Assembly: GCF_001422365.1 (NCBI RefSeq)
Contig: NZ_LMMT01000024.1
Coordinates: 1-48,318, forward strand
Direction: 5' to 3'
Length of the DNA: 48,318 bases
DNA from: Pseudorhodoferax sp. Leaf265
GTDB lineage: Bacteria > Pseudomonadota > Gammaproteobacteria > Burkholderiales > Burkholderiaceae_C
Shown here: one piece after another, positions 20,476-29,947 of the stretch
Numbering within the stretch: position 1 is the stretch's first letter
How the letters are laid out: every line of letters begins with the position of its first letter
Position numbers and translations under genes: made by a program
Notes under the pieces: generated by a model
Told to the model about the DNA's origin: nothing
Databases searched by the model: none
The model's input: the letters and a program-made list of their open reading frames with translations, nothing else

Positions 20476-21858
20476 ATGAACCTTTCTTCTCGGCCGTCGG
20501 CTTGGGCAGGCCTTCCCGGCCGCATCCGCGGCATGTTCAATCTGAACGATCCCCGCTGGGGCCGTGGAGACGACAAGGCGAGTGATTCGGACGAGAAGCC
20601 CGACACGCGCCGTCCCGACAGCAACGAGCGTCCCTACGAGCCTCAGCGCCCCACGCCCAACCGCGGTGGCAACCAGGGCCCGCCGGATCTGGACGAACTC
20701 TGGCGCGACTTCAATCGCAAGCTCGGCGGCCTGTTCGGCGGTGGTCGCAACGGTGGCCGCGGCAACATGGGCTCGGGCAACGGCGGAGGCTTCCAGCCCG
20801 ACATGAAGGGTGCCGGCATCGGCATCGGCCTGATCGGAGCGGTCGCTGTGCTGATCTGGTTGGGCACCGGCTTCTTCATCGTGCAGGAAGGCCAGCAGGC
20901 CGTCATCACGCAGTTCGGCCGCTACCACTCGACCGTGGGCGCCGGCTTCAACTGGCGGCTGCCGTACCCGGTCCAGCGTCACGAGCTGGTGTTCGTGACG
21001 CAGATCCGTTCCATCGACATCGGCCGCGACGTGATCATCAAGGCCACCGGCCTGCGCGATTCGGCCATGCTGACCGAAGACGAGAACATCGTCGAGATCC
21101 GGTTCGCGGTGCAGTACCGCCTGAATGATGCGCGCGCCTTCCTGTTCGAGAGCAAGGACCCGACCGCGGCCGTGGTGCAGGCGGCCGAGACGGCCGTGCG
21201 CGAAGTGGTCGGCAAGATGCGCATGGACTCGGCCCTGGCCGAGGAGCGTGACCAGATCGGCCCGCGCGTGCGCACGCTGATGCAGACCATTCTGGACCGC
21301 TACAAGGTCGGCATCGAGATCGTCGGCATCAACCTGCAGCAGAGCGGCGTGCGCCCGCCCGAGCAGGTGCAGGCCGCGTTCGACGACGTGCTCAAGGCCG
21401 GCCAGGAGCGCGAGCGCGCCAAGAACGAGGCCCAGGCCTATGCCAACGACGTGATCCCGCGCGCCACCGGTACCGCGTCGCGGCTGATGGAAGAAGCGCA
21501 GGCCTATAAGTCGCGTATCACGGCCCAGGCCGACGGTGATGCGCAGCGCTTCCGCTCGGTGCTGGCCGAGTACCAGAAGGCGCCGCAGGTCACGCGCGAT
21601 CGCCTGTATACGGAGACCATGCAGCAGGTCTATGCCAACGTCACCAAGGTGATGGTGGACTCGCGCCAGGGCTCCAACCTGCTGTACCTGCCGCTGGACA
21701 AGCTCATGCAGGCGTCCGGCCAGTCGGCCAGCGTCATCGGTGATCCGGCCCTGGCAGGCAGTGGCCAGGCCACGTCGAGCGCACCGGCGGCACCGCCTTT
21801 GTCCAGTGGCGACCTGCGTGCCCGCGACGGCCGCACCCGCGAACGTGATTTGCGCTAG
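20476..21858 (+). CDS. hflK: FtsH protease activity modulator HflK
   Basis: A 460-residue membrane protein. A long Gly/Asn/Arg-rich cytoplasmic N-terminus (about 1-110) precedes one membrane helix (113-135) and an SPFH/band 7 domain on the periplasmic side. VQEGQQAVITQFGRYHSTVGAGFNW cannot be mistaken: it opens the domain just after the membrane. HflK and HflC form a large cage around FtsH that limits its access to membrane substrates. It begins 19 bases after hflX and ends 12 bases before hflC. Confidence 0.96.
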   Translation: MNLSSRPSAWAGLPGRIRGMFNLNDPRWGRGDDKASDSDEKPDTRRPDSNERPYEPQRPTPNRGGNQGPPDLDELWRDFNRKLGGLFGGGRNGGRGNMGSGNGGGFQPDMKGAGIGIGLIGAVAVLIWLGTGFFIVQEGQQAVITQFGRYHSTVGAGFNWRLPYPVQRHELVFVTQIRSIDIGRDVIIKATGLRDSAMLTEDENIVEIRFAVQYRLNDARAFLFESKDPTAAVVQAAETAVREVVGKMRMDSALAEERDQIGPRVRTLMQTILDRYKVGIEIVGINLQQSGVRPPEQVQAAFDDVLKAGQERERAKNEAQAYANDVIPRATGTASRLMEEAQAYKSRITAQADGDAQRFRSVLAEYQKAPQVTRDRLYTETMQQVYANVTKVMVDSRQGSNLLYLPLDKLMQASGQSASVIGDPALAGSGQATSSAPAAPPLSSGDLRARDGRTRERDLR

Positions 21859-21870
21859 GAGACGCGCCAA

Positions 21871-22767
21871 GTGAACAGAATCGGATTCATCGCATCCTCG
21901 CTGCTGGTGCTGCTGGCACTGGCGAGCTCCATGCTGTTCGTGGTGGACCAGCGCCAGTACGGCGTGGTCTACGCGCTCGGCCAGATCAAGAAGGTCATCA
22001 CCGAGCCCGGCCTCAACTTCAAGATGCCGCCGCCGTTCCAGAACGTGCGCTACCTCGACAAGCGTCTGCTGACGCTGGAGAGCAGCGACTCCGAGCCCAT
22101 GCTGACGGCCGAGAAGCAGCGCGTGGTGATCGACTGGTACATCCGCTGGCGCGTGACCGATCCGTCGGAATACATCCGCAACGTGGGCCTGGACGAAAGC
22201 GCCGGTGCCAACCAGCTGAACCGCGTCGTGCGCAATGCGTTCCAGGAAGAGATCAACCGCCGCACCGTGCGCGACCTGCTGTCCTCGCGGCGCGAGGAAC
22301 TCATGGCCGACGTCAAGCGCGAGGTGCTGGAGGTCGTGCGCGGTGGCCGCCCCTGGGGCATCGACGTGGTGGACGTGCGCATCACGCGTGTCGACTACGT
22401 GGAGTCCATCACCGAGTCGGTCTACCGCCGCATGGAAGCCGAGCGCAAGCGCGTCGCCAACGAATTGCGCTCCACCGGTGCGGCCGAAGGCGAGAAGATC
22501 CGCGCCGAGGCCGACCGCCAGCGCGAGGTGACGATCGCCAACGCCTACCGCGATGCGCAGAAGGCCAAGGGTGAGGGCGACGCCCAGGCCGCGGCGCTGT
22601 ACAGCGACGCCTTCGGCCGCGACCCGCAGTTCGCACAGTTCTACCGCAGCCTGGAAGCCTACCGCGCGAGCTTCAACAAGAAGAGCGACGTGATGGTGGT
22701 CGACCCCTCGTCCGACTTTTTCCGGGCCATGCGCGGGGCGAACCAGCCCGCTCCAGCCGGCCGCTGA
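21871..22767 (+). CDS. hflC: FtsH protease modulator HflC
   Basis: A 298-residue SPFH/band 7 protein with an N-terminal membrane helix (about 5-22), partner of HflK. Typical sequence is VDQRQYGVVYALGQIKKVI and, in the C-terminal half, the helical run YRRMEAERKRVANELRSTG. GTG start with a weak GGAG upstream (TAGGAGACGC). Co-transcription with hflK is strongly implied by the 12-base gap. Confidence 0.96.
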   Translation: MNRIGFIASSLLVLLALASSMLFVVDQRQYGVVYALGQIKKVITEPGLNFKMPPPFQNVRYLDKRLLTLESSDSEPMLTAEKQRVVIDWYIRWRVTDPSEYIRNVGLDESAGANQLNRVVRNAFQEEINRRTVRDLLSSRREELMADVKREVLEVVRGGRPWGIDVVDVRITRVDYVESITESVYRRMEAERKRVANELRSTGAAEGEKIRAEADRQREVTIANAYRDAQKAKGEGDAQAAALYSDAFGRDPQFAQFYRSLEAYRASFNKKSDVMVVDPSSDFFRAMRGANQPAPAGR

Positions 22768-22783
22768 GCCGCGGCCGCGCCCC

Positions 22784-22966
22784 GTGGACACCCTCTGGGC
22801 GGCACTGGCCTTGGTGCTGGTCATCGAAGGCCTGATGCCGTTTCTGTCGCCGGGTGGCTGGCGCCGCATGTTCATGCAGGTGCTGCAGCTGTCTGACGGG
22901 CAGATCCGCTTCTTCGGCATGTGCGCCGTGCTGCTGGGCTTGCTGCTGCTGGCCCTGTTGTCCTGA
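22784..22966 (+). CDS. DUF2065 small inner-membrane protein
   Basis: A 60-residue protein with two hydrophobic helices (about 4-20 and 43-59) joined by SPGGWRRMFMQVLQLSDGQI. This is the DUF2065 (YjeT-like) family, nearly always found just after hflC. GTG start 16 bases after the hflC stop. Its function is unknown; the context suggests membrane protein quality control. Confidence 0.88.
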   Translation: MDTLWAALALVLVIEGLMPFLSPGGWRRMFMQVLQLSDGQIRFFGMCAVLLGLLLLALLS

Positions 22967-22988
22967 GTCCTCGTCGCTCGGACTATCT

Positions 22989-23013
22989 GGCCTCAATCCG
23001 AGGCCGGTAGAAT
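22989..23013 (+). promoter_or_regulatory. Inverted repeat and candidate -10 before hisZ
   Basis: GGCCTC (22989-22994) and GAGGCC (23000-23005) form a perfect inverted repeat, followed at once by TAGAAT (23008-23013), a fair -10. A T6 run starts at 23018. The element could be a hisZ promoter with an operator, or a poor terminator for the hflK operon. Confidence 0.4.
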
Positions 23014-23040
23014 CCCTTTTTTAACAGCGCACTGATTTCC

Positions 23041-24189
23041 ATGTCTGCCTGGGTCCTGCCGGATCACATCGCCGATGTATTGCCTTCCGAGGCCCGGCAC
23101 ATCGAAGAACTCCGCCGCGAATTGCTGGACACCGCTCGGGGCTACGGCTACGAGCTGGTGATGCCGCCGCTGCTGGAGCACCTGGAATCGCTGCTCACCG
23201 GGACCGGCGAGGCGCTGGATCTGCTCACCTTCAAGTTGGTCGACCAGCTGTCCGGCCGCATGCTGGGTCTGCGCGCCGACACCACGCCGCAGGTGGCGCG
23301 CATCGACGCGCATCTGCTCAACCGCCAGGGCGTGGCCCGGTTGTGCTACTGCGGCCCCGTTGCCCACACCCGCCCCGACCGTGCCTACGCCACGCGCGAG
23401 CCGCTGCAGTTCGGTGCCGAGATCTATGGCCACGAGGGCCTGGAAGCCGACTTCGAGGTGCTGCTGCTGGCATTGGACTGCCTGTCGGCTGCCCAGTTGC
23501 GCGACCTCACGGTGGACCTGTCGGACGCGCGCATCGTGCAGGCCTTGCTCGCCGACAGTGCGCTGGCACCGGCCGAACTCGCCCGCATCCATGCCGCGCT
23601 GACGACCAAGGACGCCGGCGAACTGGCCGCACTGACCGCCAAGTTGCCGGCAGTGGACCGCGAGGGCCTGCAGACCCTGCTGCAGCTGTACGGCGGCACC
23701 AGCGTGCTCGACGAGGCCGAACGCGTGCTGCCGAACCGGCCTGCGCTGCGCCATGCCCTGGCCGAGCTGCGCCGCTGCGCGGCTCTGTTGGGTGAGCGCG
23801 CCAATGTGCGCGTGGACCTGGCCGACCTGCGCGGCTACGCCTACTACAGCGGCGTGCGGTTCTCGATCTATGCGGCGCATGGCGACGCCCTGGTGCGCGG
23901 TGGCCGCTATGACGAGGTCGGCGCGGTGTTCGGCCGCAACCGGCCGGCCGTGGGCTTCAGCCTGGACCTCAAGCAACTCGTCGCGGCCGTGCCGCCGCGT
24001 CCGCTGCGTGCGGCCATCCGCGCACCCTGGGGTGAAGACGGCGCCCTGCGCTCCGCCATCGCGGCCTTGCGCCGCGGCGGCGAGACGGTGGTCTGCGCCT
24101 TGCCGGGCCATGAAAGTGAAATCGATGAGTTCCATTGCGACCGCGTGCTGACGCACAAGGGCGGCGAATGGGTCGTGCAAGCCATCTGA
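23041..24189 (+). CDS. hisZ: ATP phosphoribosyltransferase regulatory subunit HisZ
   Basis: A 382-residue paralogue of the histidyl-tRNA synthetase core without the anticodon-binding domain. It has the HisRS-like [21 protein letters not shown] start, [19 protein letters not shown], and [20 protein letters not shown] near the C-terminus. In organisms with a short HisG, HisZ forms the complex that makes the first enzyme of histidine synthesis sensitive to feedback by histidine. hisZ followed by purA is standard in Burkholderiales. hisG is not in this window. Confidence 0.95.
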   Translation: MSAWVLPDHIADVLPSEARHIEELRRELLDTARGYGYELVMPPLLEHLESLLTGTGEALDLLTFKLVDQLSGRMLGLRADTTPQVARIDAHLLNRQGVARLCYCGPVAHTRPDRAYATREPLQFGAEIYGHEGLEADFEVLLLALDCLSAAQLRDLTVDLSDARIVQALLADSALAPAELARIHAALTTKDAGELAALTAKLPAVDREGLQTLLQLYGGTSVLDEAERVLPNRPALRHALAELRRCAALLGERANVRVDLADLRGYAYYSGVRFSIYAAHGDALVRGGRYDEVGAVFGRNRPAVGFSLDLKQLVAAVPPRPLRAAIRAPWGEDGALRSAIAALRRGGETVVCALPGHESEIDEFHCDRVLTHKGGEWVVQAI

Positions 24190-25560
<1,371 letters not shown>

Positions 25561-25588
25561 GTCCCAGGCCCGCCCCACGGAGAACCCC

Positions 25589-26113
25589 ATGCTGACCGAA
25601 GACGGCAAACACCTGTACGTGAGCTACGACGAGTACCACAACCTGATCGAGAAGCTCGCCATCAAGGTACACCAGTCGGGCTGGGAGTTCGACAACATCC
25701 TGTGCCTGGCCCGCGGCGGCATGCGGCCTGGCGACATCCTGTCGCGCATCTTCGACAAGCCGCTGGCCATCATGTCCACGAGTTCGTACCGCGCCGATGC
25801 CGGCACGCGGCAGGGCTCGCTGGACATCGCGCGCTACATCACCACGCCCAAGGGCGAGATCGCCGGCAAGGTGCTGCTGGTCGACGACCTGGCCGACAGC
25901 GGCCACACGCTGAACGCCGTGATCAAGCTGCTCAAGACCAGCTACGCGCCCATCACCGAGCTGCGCAGCGCCGTCCTGTGGACCAAGGGCGTCTCGCTGT
26001 TCACGCCCGACTACTCCGTCGAATTCCTGCCCACCAATCCCTGGATCCACCAGCCGTTCGAAGGCTACGACACCATGGGTCCTGCGCAGCTGCTGGAGAA
26101 GTGGAAGGTCTGA
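25589..26113 (+). CDS. Phosphoribosyltransferase family protein
   Basis: A 174-residue type I phosphoribosyltransferase. The PRPP-binding signature is VLLVDDLADSGHTLN (about 95-109). The N-terminal ILCLARGGMRPGDILSR is the usual PPi-binding loop. The length and the position after purA suggest a purine (xanthine/hypoxanthine/guanine) salvage enzyme, but the base specificity cannot be read from the sequence. Confidence 0.88.
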   Translation: MLTEDGKHLYVSYDEYHNLIEKLAIKVHQSGWEFDNILCLARGGMRPGDILSRIFDKPLAIMSTSSYRADAGTRQGSLDIARYITTPKGEIAGKVLLVDDLADSGHTLNAVIKLLKTSYAPITELRSAVLWTKGVSLFTPDYSVEFLPTNPWIHQPFEGYDTMGPAQLLEKWKV

Positions 26114-26145
26114 TCGCGCAGTGGAGGGGCGGCTAACATGGCCGC

Positions 26146-27366
26146 ATGCCTTGCCCCACCACCGATCTGATCCACCATCCCTACGTCCCGCCGGCGGAGT
26201 TCGCCGCGCCGCAGCCCGGCGTGTTCAAGGCCTCCACCGTCATCTTTCCGAACGTGGCGGCCATGCGCAGCCGCGAGTGGCGGGACAAGTCCGCCTACAC
26301 CTACGGCCTGCACGGCACGCCCACGACCTTCATCCTAGAGGAGCGTCTGGCCGCCATCGAGGGTGGCCTGCAGTGCCTGCTCGTGCCCAGCGGCTTGGCG
26401 GCCATCGCCAACGTGGCGCTGTCGTTGCTGCGCAGCGGCGACGAGATGCTGATTCCGGACAACGCCTACGGCCCCAACAAGACGCTGGCGCGCGGCGAGT
26501 TGCAGGCCTGGGGCATCACACACCGCTTCTACGATCCCATGGACCCGGACGACCTGGCGGCCAAGATCGGGGCGCGCACCCGACTGGTCTGGCTGGAGGC
26601 CGCCGGCTCGGTGACGCTGGAGTTTCCGGACCTCGTGCAGCAGGCGCAGATCTGCCGCGCGCGTGGCGTCACGACGGCACTGGACAACACCTGGGGCGCC
26701 GGCCTGGCCTTCGATCCCTTCGACCTCGGCACGCTGGACGCGCCACTGGCCGTCGACATCTCGGTGCATGCGTTGACCAAGTACCCGAGTGGCGGTGGCG
26801 ACGTGCTGATGGGCAGCATCGTCACGCGCGACGATGCGCTGCACCAGCGGCTCAAGATGACCCATATGCGGCTGGGCCTGGGTGTTGGCGTCAACGATGC
26901 CGAGACGGTGATGCGCTCGCTGCCGAGCATGGCCTTGCGTTACCGAGCGCACGATGCGTCGGCACGCACGCTGGCCAACTGGTGCCGTGGGCGGCAGGAA
27001 TTCGTGCAGGTGTTGCATCCGGCACTGGAGGGTTCACCGGGCCATGCGCACTGGGCCGCGCTGTGCGCGCGCGGCGAACCCGCCCGGCTCGGGCGCGCAG
27101 CCGGCTTGTTCAGCGTGATCATCGACCCGCGCTACACGCAGGCGCAGGTCGATGCCTTCTGCGATGCGCTGCGCCTGTTCAAGCTCGGGTACAGCTGGGG
27201 CGGTCCGATGAGCCTGGTCGTGCCGTACGAGCTGGCGCAGATGCGCACGCAGTGGCCGGCCCATTTGGCGCAGGGCACATTGGTCCGTTTCTCCACAGGC
27301 TTGGAGGATGCCTGCGATCTACAGGCCGATCTGGAGCAAGCCGTGGTGGCCGCCTTTGCCGCCTGA
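26146..27366 (+). CDS. metC: Cystathionine beta-lyase (MetC-like, PLP-dependent)
   Basis: A 406-residue Cys/Met-metabolism PLP enzyme. The Schiff-base lysine is Lys212 in SVHALTKYPSGGGD. YGLHGTPTTFILEERLAAIEG and LVPSGLAAIANVAL form the N-terminal core, and the C-terminal LVRFSTGLEDACDLQADLE is typical. MetC cleaves cystathionine to homocysteine, pyruvate and ammonia. The Gly residues after the lysine favour MetC over MetB, but related gamma-lyases cannot be excluded. ATG 32 bases after the upstream stop; no neighbour in methionine synthesis is present. Confidence 0.88.
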   Translation: MPCPTTDLIHHPYVPPAEFAAPQPGVFKASTVIFPNVAAMRSREWRDKSAYTYGLHGTPTTFILEERLAAIEGGLQCLLVPSGLAAIANVALSLLRSGDEMLIPDNAYGPNKTLARGELQAWGITHRFYDPMDPDDLAAKIGARTRLVWLEAAGSVTLEFPDLVQQAQICRARGVTTALDNTWGAGLAFDPFDLGTLDAPLAVDISVHALTKYPSGGGDVLMGSIVTRDDALHQRLKMTHMRLGLGVGVNDAETVMRSLPSMALRYRAHDASARTLANWCRGRQEFVQVLHPALEGSPGHAHWAALCARGEPARLGRAAGLFSVIIDPRYTQAQVDAFCDALRLFKLGYSWGGPMSLVVPYELAQMRTQWPAHLAQGTLVRFSTGLEDACDLQADLEQAVVAAFAA

Positions 27367-27458
27367 TCGTGTACATGTCCAGCGCAAAAAAACTCCGTAT
27401 TCACGTGCCTCCCCGCTTGGGGTAGAGTGACACGATCCAACCCACCAGCGAGCACACA

Positions 27459-27644
27459 TTGGCAACTCCCAATTACGGATACGAGAAGCGGCAAAAGGAA
27501 TTGGCCAAGAAGCGCAAGAAGGAAGACAAGCTCAAGGCCAAGGCCGAACGCAAGCTGCATGGCCCTGGCGAAGATGGTGAGGCGCCGGCCGACGAGTCCG
27601 CAGAAACCGAGGCCGGAGCCACGCCGCCTGCCCAGGACGCCTGA
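27459..27644 (+). CDS. Small lysine-rich conserved hypothetical protein
   Basis: A 61-residue protein starting at TTG (27459). The N-terminal half is strongly basic (YEKRQKELAKKRKKEDKLKA) and probably one long helix. The C-terminal half is acidic, Ala/Glu/Pro-rich and disordered. I recognise the layout from other Burkholderiales but know no function. It has its own gap upstream (27367-27458), with a CCCCGCTTGGGG repeat and TAGAGT at 27423 as a possible -10. A good terminator lies downstream, so it looks like a separate transcription unit. Confidence 0.7.
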   Translation: MATPNYGYEKRQKELAKKRKKEDKLKAKAERKLHGPGEDGEAPADESAETEAGATPPAQDA

Positions 27645-27660
27645 CCGGGGCAAGCGCAAC

Positions 27661-27687
27661 GCCGGTGCGGCACCGGCTTTCGGTTTT
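27661..27687 (+). terminator. Rho-independent terminator after the small lysine-rich gene
   Basis: GCCGGTGC and GCACCGGC (27661-27677) are perfect inverted arms, followed by TTTCGGTTTT. The T-run touches the stop codon of the convergent esterase gene. Confidence 0.75.
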
Positions 27688-28334
27688 CAGCGCAGCTGTT
27701 TGCGCAGCTCTGGCCAGACGTTGTCCAGCATGGCCGCCTGCGCTTCTTCACGCGGATGGATGCGGTCGGCCTGGAACAATGCCGCCGCATTCGCCCCGTC
27801 GGCAATCCCCTTCAGCAGAAACGGCACCAGCCCGGCCTTGTGCTCACGCGCCACATCTCCGAACAGCGTGCTGAACTGGCGACCGTAGTCGGCGCCATAG
27901 TTGGGAGGCATCTGCATGCCCACGATCAGCACCTTGGCGCCCGCCTGCTGCGCCGCCTGGGTCATGGCCGCCAGATTGTCGGCCGTGTTCTTGAGCGGCA
28001 GGCCGCGCAGGGCGTCGTTGCCGCCCAGTTCCAGCACCACGTGGGTGGGCTGGTAGGTCTTGAGCAGGGGCGCCAGACGGGCGCGCCCACCCGAGGTGGT
28101 ATCCCCGCTGATGCTGGCGTTGCGCACCTCGGCCGCGATCTTCTGCTCGGCCAGCCGCTGCTCCAGCAAGGCCACCCAGCCCGTGCCCCGCTTGAGGCCG
28201 TACTCGGCCGACAGGCTGTCGCCGACCACGAGGATGCGCGGGGCGCCGGCGGTGGCCGCTTTGGCGCTCTGCGCCCACGATGGCCCGGCCAGCAAGGGGA
28301 TGTACAGGCCCGCGATAAAGTGTCGTCGTCTCAA
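27687..28334 (-). CDS. Arylesterase/lysophospholipase of the GDSL/SGNH family (TesA-like)
   Basis: A 215-residue secreted enzyme. The signal peptide MRRRHFIAGLYIPLLAGPSW is followed by the SGNH blocks: GDSLSAEYGL with nucleophile Ser40, a Gly in block II, GGNDAL with the Asn, and DRIHP with the Asp-x-x-His dyad. E. coli TesA is a periplasmic thioesterase/esterase of the same length. No ATG is available near the family start. TTG at 28334, with AAAGG 9 bases upstream, gives a clean signal peptide. Divergence from the YbbA-type ATPase gene mirrors tesA-ybbA in E. coli, with only 16 bases between the starts. Confidence 0.88.
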   Translation of the reverse strand: MRRRHFIAGLYIPLLAGPSWAQSAKAATAGAPRILVVGDSLSAEYGLKRGTGWVALLEQRLAEQKIAAEVRNASISGDTTSGGRARLAPLLKTYQPTHVVLELGGNDALRGLPLKNTADNLAAMTQAAQQAGAKVLIVGMQMPPNYGADYGRQFSTLFGDVAREHKAGLVPFLLKGIADGANAAALFQADRIHPREEAQAAMLDNVWPELRKQLR

Positions 28335-28350
28335 ACCAAGAAGCCTTTCA

Positions 28351-29034
28351 ATGTCCCAATCCCCCGGTGCCGCGCTGGTGTCTGTCGAGCATGTGTTCAA
28401 GTCGGTGGCCGACTCGACGGGCACGCTCGACATTCTGCGCGATATCGATTTCGCCCTGGCTGCGCGGGAAACCGCGGCCATCGTCGGAGCCTCTGGTTCG
28501 GGCAAGAGCACCTTGCTGTCCATCATCGCGGGCCTGGACACGCCGACGCGCGGCACGGTCCGCATCGCCGGCCACGATTTGTTCGCGCTCGACGAGGACC
28601 GGCGCGCGGCGCTGCGGGCCCAGCAGGTGGGCTTCGTGTTCCAGAGTTTCCAGTTGATGGGCAACCTGACCGCGCTGGAGAACGTCATGCTGCCGCTGGA
28701 ACTGGCGGCACGGCGCGACGCGCGCCAGGCCGCCACCGAGATGCTCGCGCGGGTCGGGCTGTCGGAGCGGCTGTCGCACTACCCGAAGGTTCTGTCCGGC
28801 GGCGAGCAGCAGCGCGTGGCCCTGGCACGCGCCTTCGTGGTGCAGCCGGCCGTGCTCCTGGCCGACGAGCCGACCGGCAGCCTGGACTTCGCGACAGGCG
28901 AGAAGGTCATGGAGCTGATGTTCGAACTCAACCGTGAACTCGGCACGACGCTGGTGCTCGTCACCCACGACCGGGGGATCGCCGCGCGCTGCGAGCGGCG
29001 CATCACCATCGAAGCCGGCCGCATCGCGGCCTGA
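28351..29034 (+). CDS. ABC transporter ATP-binding protein (YbbA/LolD type)
   Basis: A 227-residue ATPase. Walker A is GASGSGKST (46-54), the signature is LSGGEQQRVALARA, Walker B LLADEPTGSLD, and the H-loop lies in LVLVTHDRG. The subfamily is that of LolD, MacB and YbbA, whose partner is an FtsX-type permease. In E. coli ybbA is followed by the permease gene ybbP. Here rlmB follows instead after 34 bases, and no permease is seen in the window. Confidence 0.9.
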   Translation: MSQSPGAALVSVEHVFKSVADSTGTLDILRDIDFALAARETAAIVGASGSGKSTLLSIIAGLDTPTRGTVRIAGHDLFALDEDRRAALRAQQVGFVFQSFQLMGNLTALENVMLPLELAARRDARQAATEMLARVGLSERLSHYPKVLSGGEQQRVALARAFVVQPAVLLADEPTGSLDFATGEKVMELMFELNRELGTTLVLVTHDRGIAARCERRITIEAGRIAA

Positions 29035-29068
29035 AGGCGCTCGGAGGGCGCGCCGATAATCGGCCCCC

Positions 29069-29806
29069 ATGTCAGCCCCCAAAGTTTTGTTTGGCTTCCA
29101 CGCGGTCAGCGTGCGCCTGAAGACCGCTCCGCAGTCCATCGTCGAGATCTACTACGAGCCGACCCGGCGCGACGCGCGCATGCGCCAGTTCCTCGACCGC
29201 GCCCGCGAAGCCGGCGCGCGCCTGATCGAGGCCGATGGCTTGCGACTTGCCAAACTGGCTGGCAGCCACGGCCACCAGGGCGTCGCGGCCCGCGTGCAGC
29301 CGCTGCCGCAGCAACACTCGCTGGACGAGTTCCTCGACGGGCTGGACGGACCGCCCCTGCTGCTGGTGCTGGACGGCGTCACCGATCCGCACAACCTGGG
29401 CGCCTGCCTGCGCGTGGCCGACGGCGCCGGCGCCCACGCCGTCATCGCACCCAAGGACCACGCCGCCGGCATCAACGCCACGGTCGCCAAGGTCGCCAGC
29501 GGAGCGGCGGAGACAGTTCCCTACTTCATGGTCACCAATCTGGCGCGTACCCTGGGTGAGCTCAAGGAGCGCGGCATCTGGTGCATCGGCACCAGTGGGG
29601 ACGCCGACAAGACGCTGTACCAGACGGACCTGGTCGGCCCGGTGGCCCTGGTGTTGGGTGCAGAAGGCGAGGGCATGCGGCAGCTGACGCGCAAGACCTG
29701 CGATGCGCTGGTCCGCATCCCGATGCAAGGCGGGGTGGAAAGCCTCAACGTCTCGGTGGCCAGCGGGGTCTGCTTGTACGAGGCGTTGCGCCAGCGCGGC
29801 ATTTGA
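29069..29806 (+). CDS. rlmB: 23S rRNA (guanosine-2'-O-)-methyltransferase RlmB
   Basis: A 245-residue SPOUT-class methyltransferase that modifies G2251 in the peptidyl-transferase P-loop of 23S rRNA. The N-terminal substrate-binding domain (about 1-85) starts [12 protein letters not shown]. The knotted SPOUT domain holds [33 protein letters not shown] and [16 protein letters not shown]. In many bacteria rnr lies just upstream; here it is absent. GATAAT inside the palindrome GCCGATAATCGGC (29052-29064) is a possible -10 very close to the ATG. Confidence 0.95.
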   Translation: MSAPKVLFGFHAVSVRLKTAPQSIVEIYYEPTRRDARMRQFLDRAREAGARLIEADGLRLAKLAGSHGHQGVAARVQPLPQQHSLDEFLDGLDGPPLLLVLDGVTDPHNLGACLRVADGAGAHAVIAPKDHAAGINATVAKVASGAAETVPYFMVTNLARTLGELKERGIWCIGTSGDADKTLYQTDLVGPVALVLGAEGEGMRQLTRKTCDALVRIPMQGGVESLNVSVASGVCLYEALRQRGI

Positions 29807-29822
29807 CGCGTTGCTACCACCA

Positions 29823-29842
29823 GTTGCCGTGAAATCGGCAAC
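29823..29842. other. Perfect stem-loop downstream of rlmB
   Basis: GTTGCCG (29823-29829) and CGGCAAC (29836-29842) form a 7-base-pair stem with a 6-base loop, 16 bases after the rlmB stop. No T-run follows. It may end the rlmB transcript or be part of the control region of the next gene. Confidence 0.5.
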
Positions 29843-29874
29843 AAAGGATGGCTGAATTTGCTTGATTTGTAAGC

Positions 29875-29889
29875 GGAAGCAGGGCTTCC
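29875..29889. other. Short inverted repeat upstream of prsT
   Basis: GGAAGC-AGG-GCTTCC is a perfect 6-base inverted repeat about 60 bases before the prsT ATG, in the gap 29807-29947. It is a candidate operator; no convincing promoter is seen with it. Confidence 0.35.
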
Positions 29890-29947
29890 CGTTACAGTTC
29901 GCTGCATTTTCCGCTCACGTCGGCCTCGCGCGGCCGGCGCATCCGCC

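Noticed and set aside
20317-22920. An 867-codon minus-strand open frame opposite hflK-hflC
   Set aside because: It covers two well-supported genes in antisense and shows no recognisable domain.
29851-29865. A second sigma-54-like motif before prsT (TGGCTGAATTTGC)
   Set aside because: The GG and GC pairs are 8 bases apart instead of 10, which does not fit a -24/-12 promoter.
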